The notes under the pieces were generated by a model. The model ran no database searches. It was not told where the DNA came from and saw only the letters and a list, made by a program, of their open reading frames with translations. 64,000 nt of DNA. Origin: Diabrotica undecimpunctata (taxonomy: Eukaryota; Arthropoda; Insecta; Coleoptera; Chrysomelidae). Position 1 is the stretch's first letter, and each line of letters opens with the position of its first letter. A program made the position numbers and the translations under genes. Where the stretch lies: NCBI RefSeq assembly GCF_040954645.1, contig NC_092803.1:83624417-83688416 (forward strand). Direction: 5' to 3'. Positions 14,881 to 26,086 of this stretch are shown here, one piece after another.

Positions 14881-16560
14881 CTCAAAGGCATATATTCTTT
14901 TTTCTATTTCAGAGTCCATTGTTCAACTTTCACAGCCATACAGTAAGACAGAAAAAACGTAACATCTGATCATTCGGATTCTAAGCTGCAGACTAAGGTC
15001 TGATCTTGTAAAAAATGTTTGCATGCTCATGAATGCTTTCCTTGCTTGTTCGATTCTTAATAGGATTTCTTTTTTTGGATTACACTGACTATTGCTCCCA
15101 AATATTTTATGGAATTTACCTGTTATATTATTTGACCCTTGGCATACACATGTACGTTTATTGGTGTCTTTGAAAATACTAAACTTTTAGTTTTGGAAAC
15201 GTTTAGATGTAAACCGAACATTTCGCTGTGGTGAACTACCGCATTTATTATATTTTGTATTTCTTCTGCGTTGCTTGCTATTAAGACGGTATCATCAGCA
15301 TATCTGATGTTGTCTATGCGGATTCCGTCAATCTTAATTCCGCCTTGGACCTCGTCTAATGCTTCTCTGAATATAGACTCCGAATACAAATTAAACAGTA
15401 ACGGTGATAAGGCGCAACCCTGTCTCACTCCTCGTCGGATTTGTATATTTTCGGATGTTGTCTTATTAGTCAACTCCAGTTGTTCTCAGAATTTCGATCA
15501 TCTTTTGATGGTTAACGCAGTCAAATGCTTTTCGATAGTTAGTAAAACATGCATATACATCTACATTCATGTCTCTGCATCGTTGCGTTAACACATTTAA
15601 AGCAAAAAGAGCCTCCTGTGTTCCCAATCGGTTTCGAAATCCGAATTGAGTGTCACTCATCTGGAACTCGCACTTCTTGTAAATTCGTGTATGGATAATT
15701 CTGAGAAAAGTTTTAAGGACATGAGACATCAAGCTTAATATTCGATAATCATCGCATTGTGAGGAATTCGATTTTTTTGGTAATGCTACGAATGTTGATT
15801 TTAGCCAGTCTGTTGGTATTTTACCTGTATCATATATCTTATTGAATAGTGCTGTTATTAAGTCTAGGCTTTTACTTTGGTTATTGCAATTAGTTTTAGT
15901 ATTTCAACATTGATATTGTCTGGACCGGTAGCTTTTCCATCTTTCTGAGATTTTACTGCGTGGATCACTTTTTCTTTGGTTATTTCTGGGCCTTTTTCAT
16001 TTATTCGATTATCTGTGGATAGTGGAGAACAAGGTCTATCGTCTTCAAAAAGAGTTTGTACGTATTCTTTCCATCTCTCTAGTTTGTCTTTTGTACCCAT
16101 AATTATTTCGTTATTACCATTTTTTTAATATTGTTGCTATTTGTGTCTACCTGTCATTTCTTTTACTTTTTTATATGAATATTAAAGGTGTCGAATTTTT
16201 CCTGAAGTTGTTCGATCTCTAGGCATTTTGTTGACAGCCAGTTTTATTTCGCCTCCCTGCACTTTTTTTTAGTGATTTTGTTGATTCGCTTTTATTGTAT
16301 TGGGCTCTTACGTCCATGAGGTCCATGATCTCTTGTGTTATCCATTCTTGTTTTTTTGTTGTGTTTTATGAACCTGATGTTTTCTTGTATCTTTGTTATT
16401 TTTGTTTTTAGAGGAGTCACAGAGTGTAAAGATTTATTATTGTTGAAGGGTGATGTGTTAGAAAAACAGGAAATATCCGATAGAATAGGATCTATCGTTC
16501 CTAATACTACAGTCCCAGCTCCCATAATACAGGTTTTAACTGTTATTATTTCCAATTTGG
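14881..16560 (-). pseudogene. RTE-type LINE reverse transcriptase fragment
   Basis: Minus-strand blocks are in the normal order. LERWKEYVQTLFEDDRP and KDGKATGPDNINVEILK (16,100-15,864) come first. Next is FRNRLGTQEALFALNVL with NYRKAFDCVNHQKM (15,732-15,466). Then come RRGVRQGCALSPLLFNLYSE and the catalytic IRYADDTVLIAS (15,473-15,123). The thumb continues to about 14,900 (YVFSVL..GCESW). YADD is intact, but frameshifts and stops separate the blocks. The endonuclease is missing upstream: sequence beyond about 16.3 kb still gives a decayed linker with TRMDNTRDH in a shifted frame. The C-terminus is interrupted by the copy at 12,985-14,880. Confidence 0.85.
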
Positions 16561-16659
16561 AAATAATAACAGATTTGCAGGGGAGAAGAAGACAAGGACT
16601 CTCAGGTCGTTAATCAGCGAATTCCTTGTCAAAAGAACGTATATGATAAAATAAGACTA

Positions 16660-17190
16660 ACACCAGAATAGGAACCTGGAATGTTCAGAGCATGTTTCGG
16701 TCTGGTAAAATGCACAATGTTATTCAAGAAATGAACAGGTTGAATATCGATGTACTGGGTATCGGTGAAGCCAGGTGGCCCAACTCAGGTTGTTTTTCAA
16801 CAGACGAAGCCACAATATATTATTCCGGTAGCGAGAATAATCAACACAGACACGGCGTGGACAGAACACATCACAAACAAAGAGGTTCTGAGAAGAATGA
16901 ATAAAGAAATAGAAGTTTTAAATATAATTAAAACAAGAAAATTGGAATATCTGGGACATATTACACGTGGAGAGAAATACACCTTGCTCCAACTGATTAT
17001 GCATGGAAAGATCCAAGGAAAAAGAAGCATAGGGAGGCGTAGAATGTCATGGCTGCGCAACCTGAAAAAGTGGTATGGATGTACATCAAATGAACTTTTC
17101 AGAGCAGCCGTCTCAAAAGTCCGAATAGATATGATGATTACCGACCTCCGCCGCGAAGATGGCACTAGAAGAAGAAGATTTCCAATTTGC
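16660..17190 (+). pseudogene. RTE-type LINE, extreme internal-deletion copy (endonuclease start joined to C-terminus)
   Basis: The endonuclease beginning (TWNVQSMFRSGKMHN..., IGEARWPNSGCF, then NQHRHGV) is joined at about 16,858 to the polyprotein C-terminus: [53 protein letters not shown]. About two thirds of the endonuclease and the whole reverse transcriptase are missing, giving a roughly 0.5-kb derivative. It is the same family as the minus-strand copies at 12.6-16.5 kb but in opposite orientation and with a different junction. The 3' end abuts a Ty3/gypsy gag remnant at about 17,187. Confidence 0.8.
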
Positions 17191-18080
17191 ATATTAAATT
17201 TAATGGTGAAAGTAAAGCACTTTCCACATTCTTAGAAAAAATTAGAGATTCTGCTAGGTCCAGAAATATTTCCGAAAACATCTTTTTTCATTCAGCCATT
17301 GAGTTATTTGAAGGTAATGCTGCTATTTGGTATAGGAGTGTTAGAGATAATGTTACTAGTTGTTATGAATTGGTAACTCTAATCAAATCTGCTTTATTGT
17401 CCCCAGATTATAATGAAAACCTGTTTAACAAGATTAAAAGTAGGAAGCAGAGGAATGAGTCGATAACCATCTATTCAGCAATAATGGAGAATCTTTTTAA
17501 ACGTTTAGAAACGTACCCATATGAAGTTCAGAAAGTTAAAATACTGAAAAAAAAAATATTTTAGTGGATTACATTCCGCTAATAGCACTGCAAAATTTTG
17601 TCACGGTGGAATTGTTAGCGACTACTATAAAGCGTTTGGAACAGAATGTCCTGCTCCTATTGACGTCTACTAAAGGTCTTGCTGGTATCTCACTAGATGA
17701 CCCAGAAAAGCCCAAAGAAAAGATTCATGTGCTTGATAAGCCGGTTAAGCCTGATAACAGTAGAGTAGCTAATAATCCTGATAAGCAAGATAATTATTCT
17801 AAGAGACCGAATCCAAATATAGGTATGGAAATGTTCGACCCAGTCCATTAGTAAATACTCATGTACGAAATCAGTCCTTTTTATCTCCGCCCCCACTGAT
17901 GCAGTGTTTTTTTATCAATATTTCAGAAATCCGAAAAAGCTTGTGTGGAATTCTAATAAGCCCGGTCATATCTCCCATAATTGTAGGAGCAAAGGAATAT
18001 TTTGTTCTCGTTGTGGCCATCAAGATGTATCTACATCTTCTTGTCCCAACTATTCACAAAACTAAATGGTGTGCAGCCAA
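17187..18080 (+). pseudogene. Ty3/gypsy gag remnant with decayed zinc knuckles
   Basis: An opening FNGESKALSTFLEKI block is followed by AIELFEGNAAIWYRSV and a long helical region, typical of a retrotransposon capsid. A poly-A stretch at about 17,545-17,560 causes a frame change, and the protein resumes at 17,564 (LLATTIKRLEQNVL, then a Lys/Pro/Asp-rich linker). Near 17,930-18,050 another frame gives NKPGHISHNCRSKG and FCSRCGHQD. These are two CCHC-type knuckles, of which the first has lost a cysteine. The 5' end is cut by the LINE derivative. No LTR pair was found. Confidence 0.6.
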
Positions 18081-18244
18081 TCGGCAGTTGCACTTTGAAT
18101 GGATCTAAGACGGACAAACCTTCCTGATCATCGTTAAAATATCATTTAGTTCCTGATGCTTTAATCTCGAGCTCATACCAATGATCCATCCGAAAATACC
18201 CAAGATATTAGTTATTTAGAGGTCGATGTATATAGAATTAACCC

Positions 18245-18630
18245 TTGACGTGGAAGGTGGACAACGACTTCGTTTATAAGTTTGTTCCTTCAACCAATTC
18301 TTTTACAACTAATGGTAAAGAACGGAAAATTCTTGTACCTAAATCACAAAGGTTTGAGGCGATGCAATCTTGTCATGAGCCACCTACGTGTGCTCATTTT
18401 GGATACCTATTACAAAACTTTGTCCCATATACAAGAAAAATATTATTTTCCTTTGTCCCATATGCAATAGATCTTATAGGTCCCTTTGTTCGTTCAAAAA
18501 GAGGTTATACGTGGTTATGGGTAGTTGCTGATTGGTTTAATAAATATATTTTAGCCTCAAATCTTGTAACGATAAGACTACCAAAGAGAATTGCAATACT
18601 ATTATAAAAATAATACCTTAATCAACCATG
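18245..18630 (+). pseudogene. Ty3/gypsy integrase, N-terminal and early core remnant
   Basis: Reads KILVPKSQRFEAMQSCHE..CAHFGY, the His part of the HHCC zinc domain, followed by a shortened linker. Then comes AIDLIGPFVRSKRGYTWLWVV with DWFNKY, which holds the first catalytic Asp of the DDE core. The Cys pair of the zinc domain is missing, and a duplicated FVPY segment suggests a small rearrangement. Protease and reverse transcriptase expected between gag and integrase are absent, so a large internal deletion has occurred since 18,080. Confidence 0.6.
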
Positions 18631-18639
18631 GGAGCTTAT

Positions 18640-19595
18640 CGTCTATGCTTTGCCTAGCTCAGTATCTCAATTGTAAATTCGTCTTGTCATAAACTAGGAA
18701 TGAACCCTTAGCTGATAGCAAATAAAACAATTACTTAACTAATCATATTTATTAAAAATAAGAAATAATCAACCCTGCCAATGCTTTACAATAAATAAAT
18801 TTGGCAATACTTTTGGCATCGATGGGTGATTGTGTGGCCTCCTAATTAGAGGGTTAGGCCCTCCTGACAGCTGCAGTTAGGTCCTCCAGAGCATGTTATT
18901 CCATATTATTCCATACAATATTCAGAAATTTCTCATAAAATAACCAATAAAGTCTTCTATACAGCCAATAAGTTCTCCAATAATACCAATAACGTGGTAA
19001 TGCAGCCAATAAACTAGAATATTAAACATCCTGTATTAGAGAAACAACAAAGGGGGTTTAATTTCCTTGCCACTTTACAAAATTAAAATTAAATAAATGA
19101 GCAGATGGCAAGTATAAAATGAAGTAGAATTACTACTGAACTTAGCTAAATTTTGTTACGATTCCTATATACATACATATAATCGAAAAACGTGGCTTAA
19201 AAGAATTGAGGTTATGAATATTGAAAATGCTGTCAGAATTATAGAATATCGATTACAATGAAAGTACTCACCCCAAGAGAATTCTGAAGACCATAAAATG
19301 AAGCTTATAATAATTCCTACCTTCTTTTATATGGTAGCCAACATGATATCACCGATCGATAACGGTCATGGAACAAGAAGAAGAAGACCTTCTTTTATAA
19401 ATTTCAGAAACAGGCAAAAAATTATATTCCCACTGCGTTAGAAAAGTTGATTCGACAGAAAGTAGGGAGACTAAAATGAAGTTTGCACAGATGGCATAGG
19501 ACGTATGCCTATGATGGAATTAGCTCTTTATTTACGTTACGTTTATAACATTCCAATCTGTGTAATATTCTCTTAATTGAGCCCTGTAATAGGTA
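18640..19595. other. Insert between two integrase pieces; no intact gene
   Basis: This about 950-bp AT-rich stretch separates the two halves of the Ty3/gypsy integrase. It contains repeated ccaataa words (18,930-19,010). Near 19,320-19,390 a fragment ends in ACAAGAAGAAGAAGAC and resembles the 3' terminus of the RTE copies. It probably includes one or more inserted non-autonomous elements, but I cannot define borders. Confidence 0.35.
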
Positions 19596-20205
19596 TAATG
19601 TTCAGAAGGTATGGTTCACCCCAGTATATGCACCACAGTGTAATTTTGTGGAAAGGAACAATAAAACAATTAGAACAGCAATCCGTACATATGTGAAAAA
19701 CCAAGTAGATTGGGACAAGACTTGAACAAAGATCAGACAAGCTATAAACACAGCAAAGCATGAAGTGACTGGATGTACCCCAGCCTTCCTTAATTATGGC
19801 CGTCATGTTCTCTTAAGTGGAAACTACTATGATGTTGAGCAAAAGGATCAACAGAACCAAGATCTTTAGATCATTCCAGGTGACCGTAACAGATATGCTT
19901 TAGAAGTTAAAGGAGTAAATAAAGTATTCGAAAAGGTCAGGGATAATCTTCGGAAGGGAAATGAACGTAACGCTACAACAAAGTTACAGCTTATTTAGAA
20001 GAGAAGTCCAATACCAAGTAAAAGATAGGGTTTGGAAAATAAGGTTTTATCTTGTGCTGTCAACATGTTTACTAGCACCAAAGTATACGGAAGCAACCAT
20101 CAAGGATAAGTTGTCTACAGTAGTATATGGTTTATCAGATTTAAAGAGTTCAAACCTTGGTAAATGGCATGTTAAATGTTTAAAACCTTGTGTGTCATAT
20201 TAGGA
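19596..20205 (+). pseudogene. Ty3/gypsy integrase core end and C-terminal region
   Basis: VWFTPVYAPQCNFVERNNKTIRT gives the third catalytic residue (Glu in FVERNN). RTYVKNQVDWD and AINTAKHEVTGCTPAFLNYGR follow, a characteristic end of the integrase core. The chromodomain-side tail continues with many stops and a frame change at about 19,960 to the stop at 20,201-20,203. It continues the element at 17,187-18,630. Confidence 0.65.
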
Positions 20206-21899
20206 TAATTTCTCAACCTCAAGTAAGTAGTACATTCTATTTCATGTTTTGTTTGCGTTTTTTTATGTTGATTTGATTTCATCCTTTAAGGACATGGTTT
20301 CAGCTTTGAAAACTTTTGGTACAGATGGCCTATTTTGATTTTAGAGACAAATATTAGAATCACATTTTGTCTTATTGGGGTATGTAGATTTAGTGTCTAT
20401 ATCCTATATACCTTCTTTGCGGAACCATTGTCAAAGTAAAGTACATACATGCTTAAAGTATGTTTAATTTTTTTTGCTTAAATAATGTTTAAAAAATTTT
20501 AGTTTCGCGGATACTCAGTTCGTTGGGAAATATTTACCTGAGTTATACTCTCAATTTTTTATAATTAATAGTTCATAATTACTTTATTTTGAATATTAAA
20601 GTATTTATTTTTGATTCGTTGTTAGATATTACTACTGCATATACCCTGTTCCTGCGTGGAACATTGTGTTCTTGTTTTCTTTGATAAAAATTTTTCAGTT
20701 TTGTTCGAAATTTTTCTGATGGGTAGTAGAAGTGTGTAACGTTATAAACGTCATATATTTGTTATTTTTCTTTTAATAATTATTTCAATTTCTTTTGATT
20801 ATATTCAATTAATCCCTTTATCTTTCATTTTAATATTTTTATTCTAAAAATAGTTAAGTCCAATTTTTCGATTAACTTTCTATTTACCTAGTAATTTTCT
20901 ATATCCCATTTTATCTTTATTTTTCATTTTCAATCTTCATTTATCTCAGTCATATTTCCTGTAACTGACTCCAGTCTGATCTATGTCACAGACATGGGCC
21001 ATATATATTTCTATGCATCACTTCAACAGACTGTTAGTTAGTAACTCTGCTCTATCATGTCACTTCTCTGCCATTGCCACAATTCTGTAGAGGCATATTT
21101 TTTTTATAAATATCGTATAATTTCAAATATCATTTCATTTTTTATACATTCTTATATAACCTCTTCTGCACATGTTTCTTTTAAACTTATAATTCGTCCA
21201 ATATGCAGATAGTATTTTTACTATAATTTAACTAATTTGTTTAATAATAATTTTATTCTTGCCAATTTGTCATTTTCTATTTAATATTGTAATTATTTTT
21301 AATCATCATATGACAAGGTAATATTTTAAAATATATGCACTCACTCAAGATTTATTGTTTTAATTTTTGTTGGCCTAATTAATTTTTTCTGTTCGCCTTG
21401 TTGGGTGGAACTTTATAAAATCCTTGTGGTGCACCACACACATGAAATGAAACTGCAGCAGATATGCAGAACCTAATAGCTGTGTAGAATAATAGTTGCT
21501 CGGAACTAAAACGGACTCGATCCCGGCATCTCCAGCAAGTTATCCTGTGAAGCCAACATCAGCAGCTAACCACTACATTCTGCAATCCTTTGAAGCCAAC
21601 AACAAGTTATCCAGTGATGTCATAAGTATCATATTTTGTATTTGTAAAGCTTATAGGCAATATTTGCTTTCATTTTGAATATCTTATTACAATTTATTTT
21701 ATATTTTTTTATGTACAATAAATATGGTTAGTTAATATCTTGGTTTATTTGTCCCAGCCAAACTCATTATTCAGATTTACTTCTAAGATAAAACGTTCTC
21801 ACACCTGGGAGACTGAGCTAAAAGAGGCCTAATAATTGACTCCCAAAGAAACTTGTGAGTTTTGTTTGTTCTACAGTGGCTCCTAACTTTCGGCGGTAG
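20206..21899. other. Non-coding; possible LTR end near 21.4-21.9 kb
   Basis: Mostly AT-rich with no coding signal. Near 21,720 there is AATAAA in a T-rich context. At about 21,875 gtggctcctaactttcgg resembles an LTR end plus primer-binding site. No partner LTR was found, so the call is weak. The 60-codon frame at 21,496 has no known motif. Confidence 0.3.
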
Positions 21900-22299
21900 T
21901 TATATCGTTACAATGGGCTTACAGCTCTCAAGAGGTCCAATTACAAACATTTTGCGTGTTATTCGATTTTGTGGTACAAATATTCTGTCGCTATTGACTG
22001 AATTTCCCCTCAAAACAATGTTGTAACAAAATCTACTATGAACAACGATTTGGTATACATTTAACAGCGTAGCACAAAATCTGCAGGTAGCGGACTGAGT
22101 AGACCTACCTGTACGGAAGCCATGTTGACAATCCCTTACAATTTTAAATCTATCCAAAAACTCAGACATACGGTTATACACAATTTTCTCAAATACTTTA
22201 GAAATTACACACAGTAAAGAAGAAATGTCTTCAGGATCGTCTTTTTTGTAAATAGCGATGACGATTGCTTTTTTTAGTATGCTTGGAAAGAAGCCTTTC
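21900..22299 (-). pseudogene. Jockey-like LINE reverse transcriptase remnant with internal deletion
   Basis: The minus-strand frame reads FPSILKKAIVIAIYKKDDPE, then ISSLLCVISKVFEKIVYNRM and CQHGFRTGRSTQSA. These are the finger blocks of Jockey/CR1-type reverse transcriptases, although the usual NYRPIS is partly deleted. It then passes directly to a C-terminal block ending VNSDRIFVPQNRI and GPLESCKPI. The palm with its catalytic Asp pair is missing, yet the frame stays open, so the deletion was in frame. Its upstream side abuts the (ATC)n tail of the RTE copy at 22,300. Confidence 0.7.
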
Positions 22300-23086
22300 A
22301 TCATCATCATCCAGCCCCATTTTCACATCCATTGTTGGATATAGGCCTCCTCCAAACGTCTCCAGTTCTCTATCTCTAGCTGCTGCAATCCAGTTTGTTT
22401 CTATCCTCCTTAGGTCGTCGGTCCATCGGGTGGGTGGTCTGCCTCGACTTCTCTTGTCGGCTCTTGGTCTCCACTCCAATAATCTCTTCGTCCATCTTCC
22501 GTCTTCCATTCTAGCAACATGTCCAGCCCACCTCCACTTTTGTTTATCGATTCGCAGTATAATATCGTCTACGCCAGTTCGTCGGCGTATCTCCTCATTT
22601 CTCACGCGATCTTTCAAGGTCAGGCCCAGCATTGATCTCTCCATTCGCCTTTGTGTTACCCTCAGTTTTTCGGCAGTAGCTTTCGTTAAAGTTAGGGTCT
22701 CTTCTCCGTTAGGTCAAGACTGGTATGATGCATTGGTTAAATGCCTTCCTTTTCAGGTGAATTGGGGTATTGGTTTTAAAAATGTCTCTCATCCTTCCAT
22801 ATGCCGCCCATCCCAACGTGATTCGTCTATTTAGCTAGCAGGTTTGGTTGTCTCTGGTTATTCTAATTTCATGACCCAAGTATGTGTATTTATCGATTAA
22901 TTCTACCTTGTTGTTATTGATCTGTATCTCTTCGCTGGGAACCATATTGGTCATCATTTTGGTTTTCTCGAAATTTATCTCCAGCCCAGTTTCTTGTAGT
23001 ATGTCAGAGTAGTAGCCTTTGCCTATTGATAAATTTGCCAAATATGCAATATGGTTTACTATATGAGATGACATTGCCCTTATCAA
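22300..23086 (-). pseudogene. RTE-type LINE 3' third, second subfamily
   Basis: On the minus strand are GLEINFEKTKMMTNM and VELIDKYTYLGHEIRI (about 23,000-22,840). A stop follows, then thumb residues, then a 137-codon open stretch: MERSMLGLTLKDRVRNEEI, then KQKWRWAGHVARMEDGRW, then SRGRPPTRWTDDLRRI. It finishes in a GATGATGATGA microsatellite at about 22,300. This is the post-catalytic part of an RTE polyprotein, distinct from the 12.6-17.2 kb family. At least one stop (near 22,838) and frame changes inactivate it. Confidence 0.8.
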
Positions 23087-23659
23087 GATCTAGTCTAAAT
23101 GCGTTCAAACGGATGACTAGGTCAAACTAGGAAAACTGAAGAAACTTTTTTTGCCGATGTTGAACCCGAGGCAGAACAACTGTACGATAGTGTTGCTAGC
23201 ATCCTTATTCAAAACGAATGTTCATTCTTAGAACAGTCCATTGCGAAAATTACGAGAGTTGCATTTTTAAGAGAATGCAATTTTATCTTTTAATGTATTG
23301 GGGGGGAGGGGTAAGAGTAAGCTTAAGTTCAAGTTTGTGGGGTCGACATCATTGTCCCCGGCCGCCATCTTGGAAGGAAAAAGGGGCGCAAAGGGTTTTC
23401 GCAAGGTATTTCATAGGACTAGGAATCATACAGAAAATTTTTTCAGACATTATTTGTAGCAAATTAAATTATGTACAATTTTATTTCCATTACTTTTAAT
23501 CGTAAAATGGAAAATAAAAAAAGTAATAAACAAAGATAACTAAAAAGTTTTAATAAAACCTTTCTATAAATTAAAATATATTAATAGAAATGGACAATTT
23601 CCAGGCGAGATAATATTGAGCATAATTTTATATTTAAAAAGCTGTTTTTCAGCTATTGT
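23087..23659. other. No supported gene; short G-rich tract
   Basis: Contains tgggggggaggggtaagag at about 23,299, an unusual purine-rich, strand-biased run in this AT-rich window, followed by a GC-rich patch (about 23,338-23,405). No coding or transposon motif recognised. Confidence 0.4.
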
Positions 23660-24790
23660 TTTTTCATTTTCTTTTTGATGGTCTAGACTGCGATTCATGA
23701 TCTAATTCAGTATCAAAAGTGAATCTTTGCGGAAGAACGGGAGTCAGAAGTGCCGTCATTGTGGGTAACTCATCTTTAAGTCTTCGAATTTTTTTAATAT
23801 TTTCATGGTGTTACTGTAGGTTTTACCAGAACAATGGAGGCACACTGCATAGCATTTGAGGTCTGCTTTTCGGCAACCACACATAATTCCACAGTTTCCA
23901 TTGCATCTGTCGGAAATTAATTTCAGAATTTCGGGGGTGCTAAAGTTTTAAAAGTATTGATTGGTATCAAATTTTTCCATGCTTTTTTCAGGCCCAATCT
24001 TCAGGATCGCAATGTTTCCTGGTGATAAACTCTAAGACTGTGGAAACGAGCTGCATCTTGTGTTGGCGGAAGCGAGAATAAGTTAAATTTATTTTTGCTC
24101 CGTGTCTTGGCCAATCGTTTGTATCTCATGCTGTCAGAGAATTATTTTTATTTCCACCATATAAAAAGACGAAGAAACTTTCACCAATGACAGTGAGCAA
24201 AGATGACTCGGCTTTCTCACTGAGAAATAATGCTGTTCCGCTAGCTAGCTCAGGGTGTTTCTGTAAAATTTTGATGAATTTAAGTTTTCCGATCTAGTAA
24301 GCTGCTGATGTTTCGCATCCTGAAAAAGCATGGAGAATCAGCAAATTCTCTGCAATGACATAGCCATATATAAAACTTGAAGGACAGTATACTTGATGTG
24401 ACTTACGCCCTGTTGAAGCTTTAAAAAAATTGGGCACTTTGGGCACACAACATTGGACTGCCTCCTTTCTAATGTCATAAGCTAGACTAGGACGTCAATG
24501 CCCTCTGCTACCACAGCTAAAAAATCATAGGATTGGAATGCAGCAAGAGCAGAACGGATGACTGTATCTGCATCAGATTCAGCCTGGCCGACACTGACAT
24601 CCACTTCTGATAAAGCAGTTTTGAGAAGGTCTATTAAGTTTGTTTTGTTGTTTTTATTACCAAGAAATTTATCTTGGGATAATATTGGTACGGTGTTCTT
24701 TATCTCTTTCGATTCTTGCTTCCTCGTGCGACGAAAGTACACGGGTGGGGTAAGTTTTGTGGTGACAGAAAGGGTCGATAATAACGTATT
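23660..24790 (-). pseudogene. Decayed mobile-element-associated protein with a Cys-rich (CXC-like) module
   Basis: Minus-strand pieces run from about 24,790 to 23,660. An 86-codon frame (24,742-24,482) reads TALSEVDVSVGQAESDADTV, then AAFQSYDFLAVVAEGIDVLV. In several insect repeat proteins a similar E.DAD..I......V.VV.EDVDLLVL pattern marks a nuclease-like fold. Later frames give the Cys-rich block CNGNCGIMCGCRKADLKC..VCLHC (about 23,900-23,840). The family recurs in insect genomes as an uncharacterised repeat-associated protein; I cannot name the element. Multiple stops and frameshifts. Confidence is moderate that this is a repeat-derived coding relic, low on function. Confidence 0.45.
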
Positions 24791-25479
24791 ATTAACATAG
24801 GAATTTTAAACTTTATTATTTTGTAACGAACGAAGTTATTAAAAGATTCTAGGAGAATTACATCATCCCAGAAAAGAAATAAACAGTTTCTGTTTAAGTA
24901 TTAAATTACAAATGAGAAGTACTCACACGAAACTAAACTTAAAATCAGTTAGTAAGAAAACAAACATTGTATATCTTGGCATTAGATTATGAATGAGAAA
25001 TACTTATACTTTTTACTATAGTACTACACTATATATAGTAGAAATATACTACTATAAAAATAAAGTCATACTTTATTCCAAATTTCAAAATTCGTTCACA
25101 TAAAAAATTCTATTATATTTTCTATAATTCTATTATATTATAATCACTGTTATTTAGTTCAAAGATAATCTTCACTGTTCAATAGAAAAAATATAAAATT
25201 GGTACAACCTGAAATTTCCAAATGCTTGCGTAACTTGTAGATTTTTACCAACTAGGTACTCAGGTTGAGATTTCAAAACGTTGAATCTATAGGCAGCAGA
25301 AACATAATATCCACCATAAAAATCTATAGGATGGGAGTGGTCAAACAAACGGGGTATTCTACAAGACACTTATACAAAATAACGATAATCCTGCGAATTC
25401 TTTAGGGTGTTATGTAATGGCGGCCAACTATACATTCTGGTTTCAGGACACATACCATAAATCCATAGCTATTTAGATA
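24791..25479. other. No supported gene
   Basis: AT-rich. A 65-codon minus-strand frame at 25,172-25,369 has no recognisable domain. It would lie in the 3' UTR of the putative spliced transcript at 25,480-25,615. Confidence 0.4.
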
Positions 25480-25615
25480 TCATCGGGCCAGTGCCATCGG
25501 GATAGTGCTTCCGATAAGGGTCTAAAATAAATATTTATTTAAAATATAAAAGAAAAAAGGAATTTTTCGGCTTACCTCGTCAAAGGAACACTTAAACAAG
25601 ATTTCGTTGTGTATG
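25480..25615 (-). other. Putative terminal exons flanking a 54-bp intron
   Basis: On the minus strand a GAG|GTAAGC donor (exon end 25,576) and a TTTATTTTAG| acceptor (exon start 25,521) enclose a 54-nt intron, a typical short insect intron. One frame gives IHNEILFKCSFDE, then TLIGSTIPMALAR and a stop at about 25,480. A second frame gives a longer open product ending SRWHWPDDI and extending upstream to about 25,665. It could be the 3' end of an unrelated or repeat-borne gene. The first frame would also be phase-compatible with the 34,494 donor of the prominin-like gene, but that link is unproven. Confidence 0.3.
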
Positions 25616-25713
25616 CTGGACGTTCAAATAAAGAAAGGAAATATGGGTTGAGTTTACCGAAAGTACAAACTGATTATATGTTATGAATTCTGCATTTTTT
25701 TATTTATGTACAG

Positions 25714-25895
25714 CAAGAATGAGTAAATATTTGTTTCTTTGGAGATTAATTGCAGTTAATTATTAGGATTTTTTTTTGGCAATTGCCCTTTGATAGATTA
25801 AGGGATAGATTTGGCAATCGTCAAATCAGCAGCTGCCAGATTGCAACAGATGTTTGCAATTAATCTCGAAAGAGACAAATATTTACTCGTTATTG
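25714..25895. mobile_element. 182-bp MITE-like element with 41-bp terminal inverted repeats
   Basis: Left end caagaatgagtaaatatttg... (25,714-25,754) is the inverted complement of 25,855-25,895 with about five mismatches over 41 bp. The interior has smaller ggcaattgcc and ggcagctgcc-like palindromes. It has no coding capacity. I could not define a clear target-site duplication, so the superfamily is open. Confidence 0.75.
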
Positions 25896-26066
25896 TTTCA
25901 TATAAATTAAAAATTGCAGAAAATAGTATAATCAAAATGTACTTTTTAAAAGCTTTCTCTCTTTATATTTGAATCATACAATACAAAAAAATCCCAACAC
26001 TGCCAAACCGATATATTTTATTTTATGGTTGACATTTGCGGCTATATTCAGCTTGTACTTGCCACA

Positions 26067-26086
26067 GAATACTCCATGGAGTATTC
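26067..26086. repeat. Perfect 20-bp palindrome
   Basis: gaatactccatggagtattc equals its own reverse complement. Flanking ccac/gtgg extends the dyad to about 30 bp (26,062-26,091) with one mismatch. It may be a MITE core or a dimer-binding site. Confidence 0.9.

Noticed and set aside
14135..14962. Plus-strand frames of 65-110 codons opposite the LINE
   Set aside because: They are antisense shadows of the endonuclease and 5' UTR of the minus-strand LINE copy.
22265..22834. 189-codon plus-strand Ser/Leu-rich frame
   Set aside because: Antisense shadow of the RTE-type C-terminus on the minus strand, which has clear family motifs.
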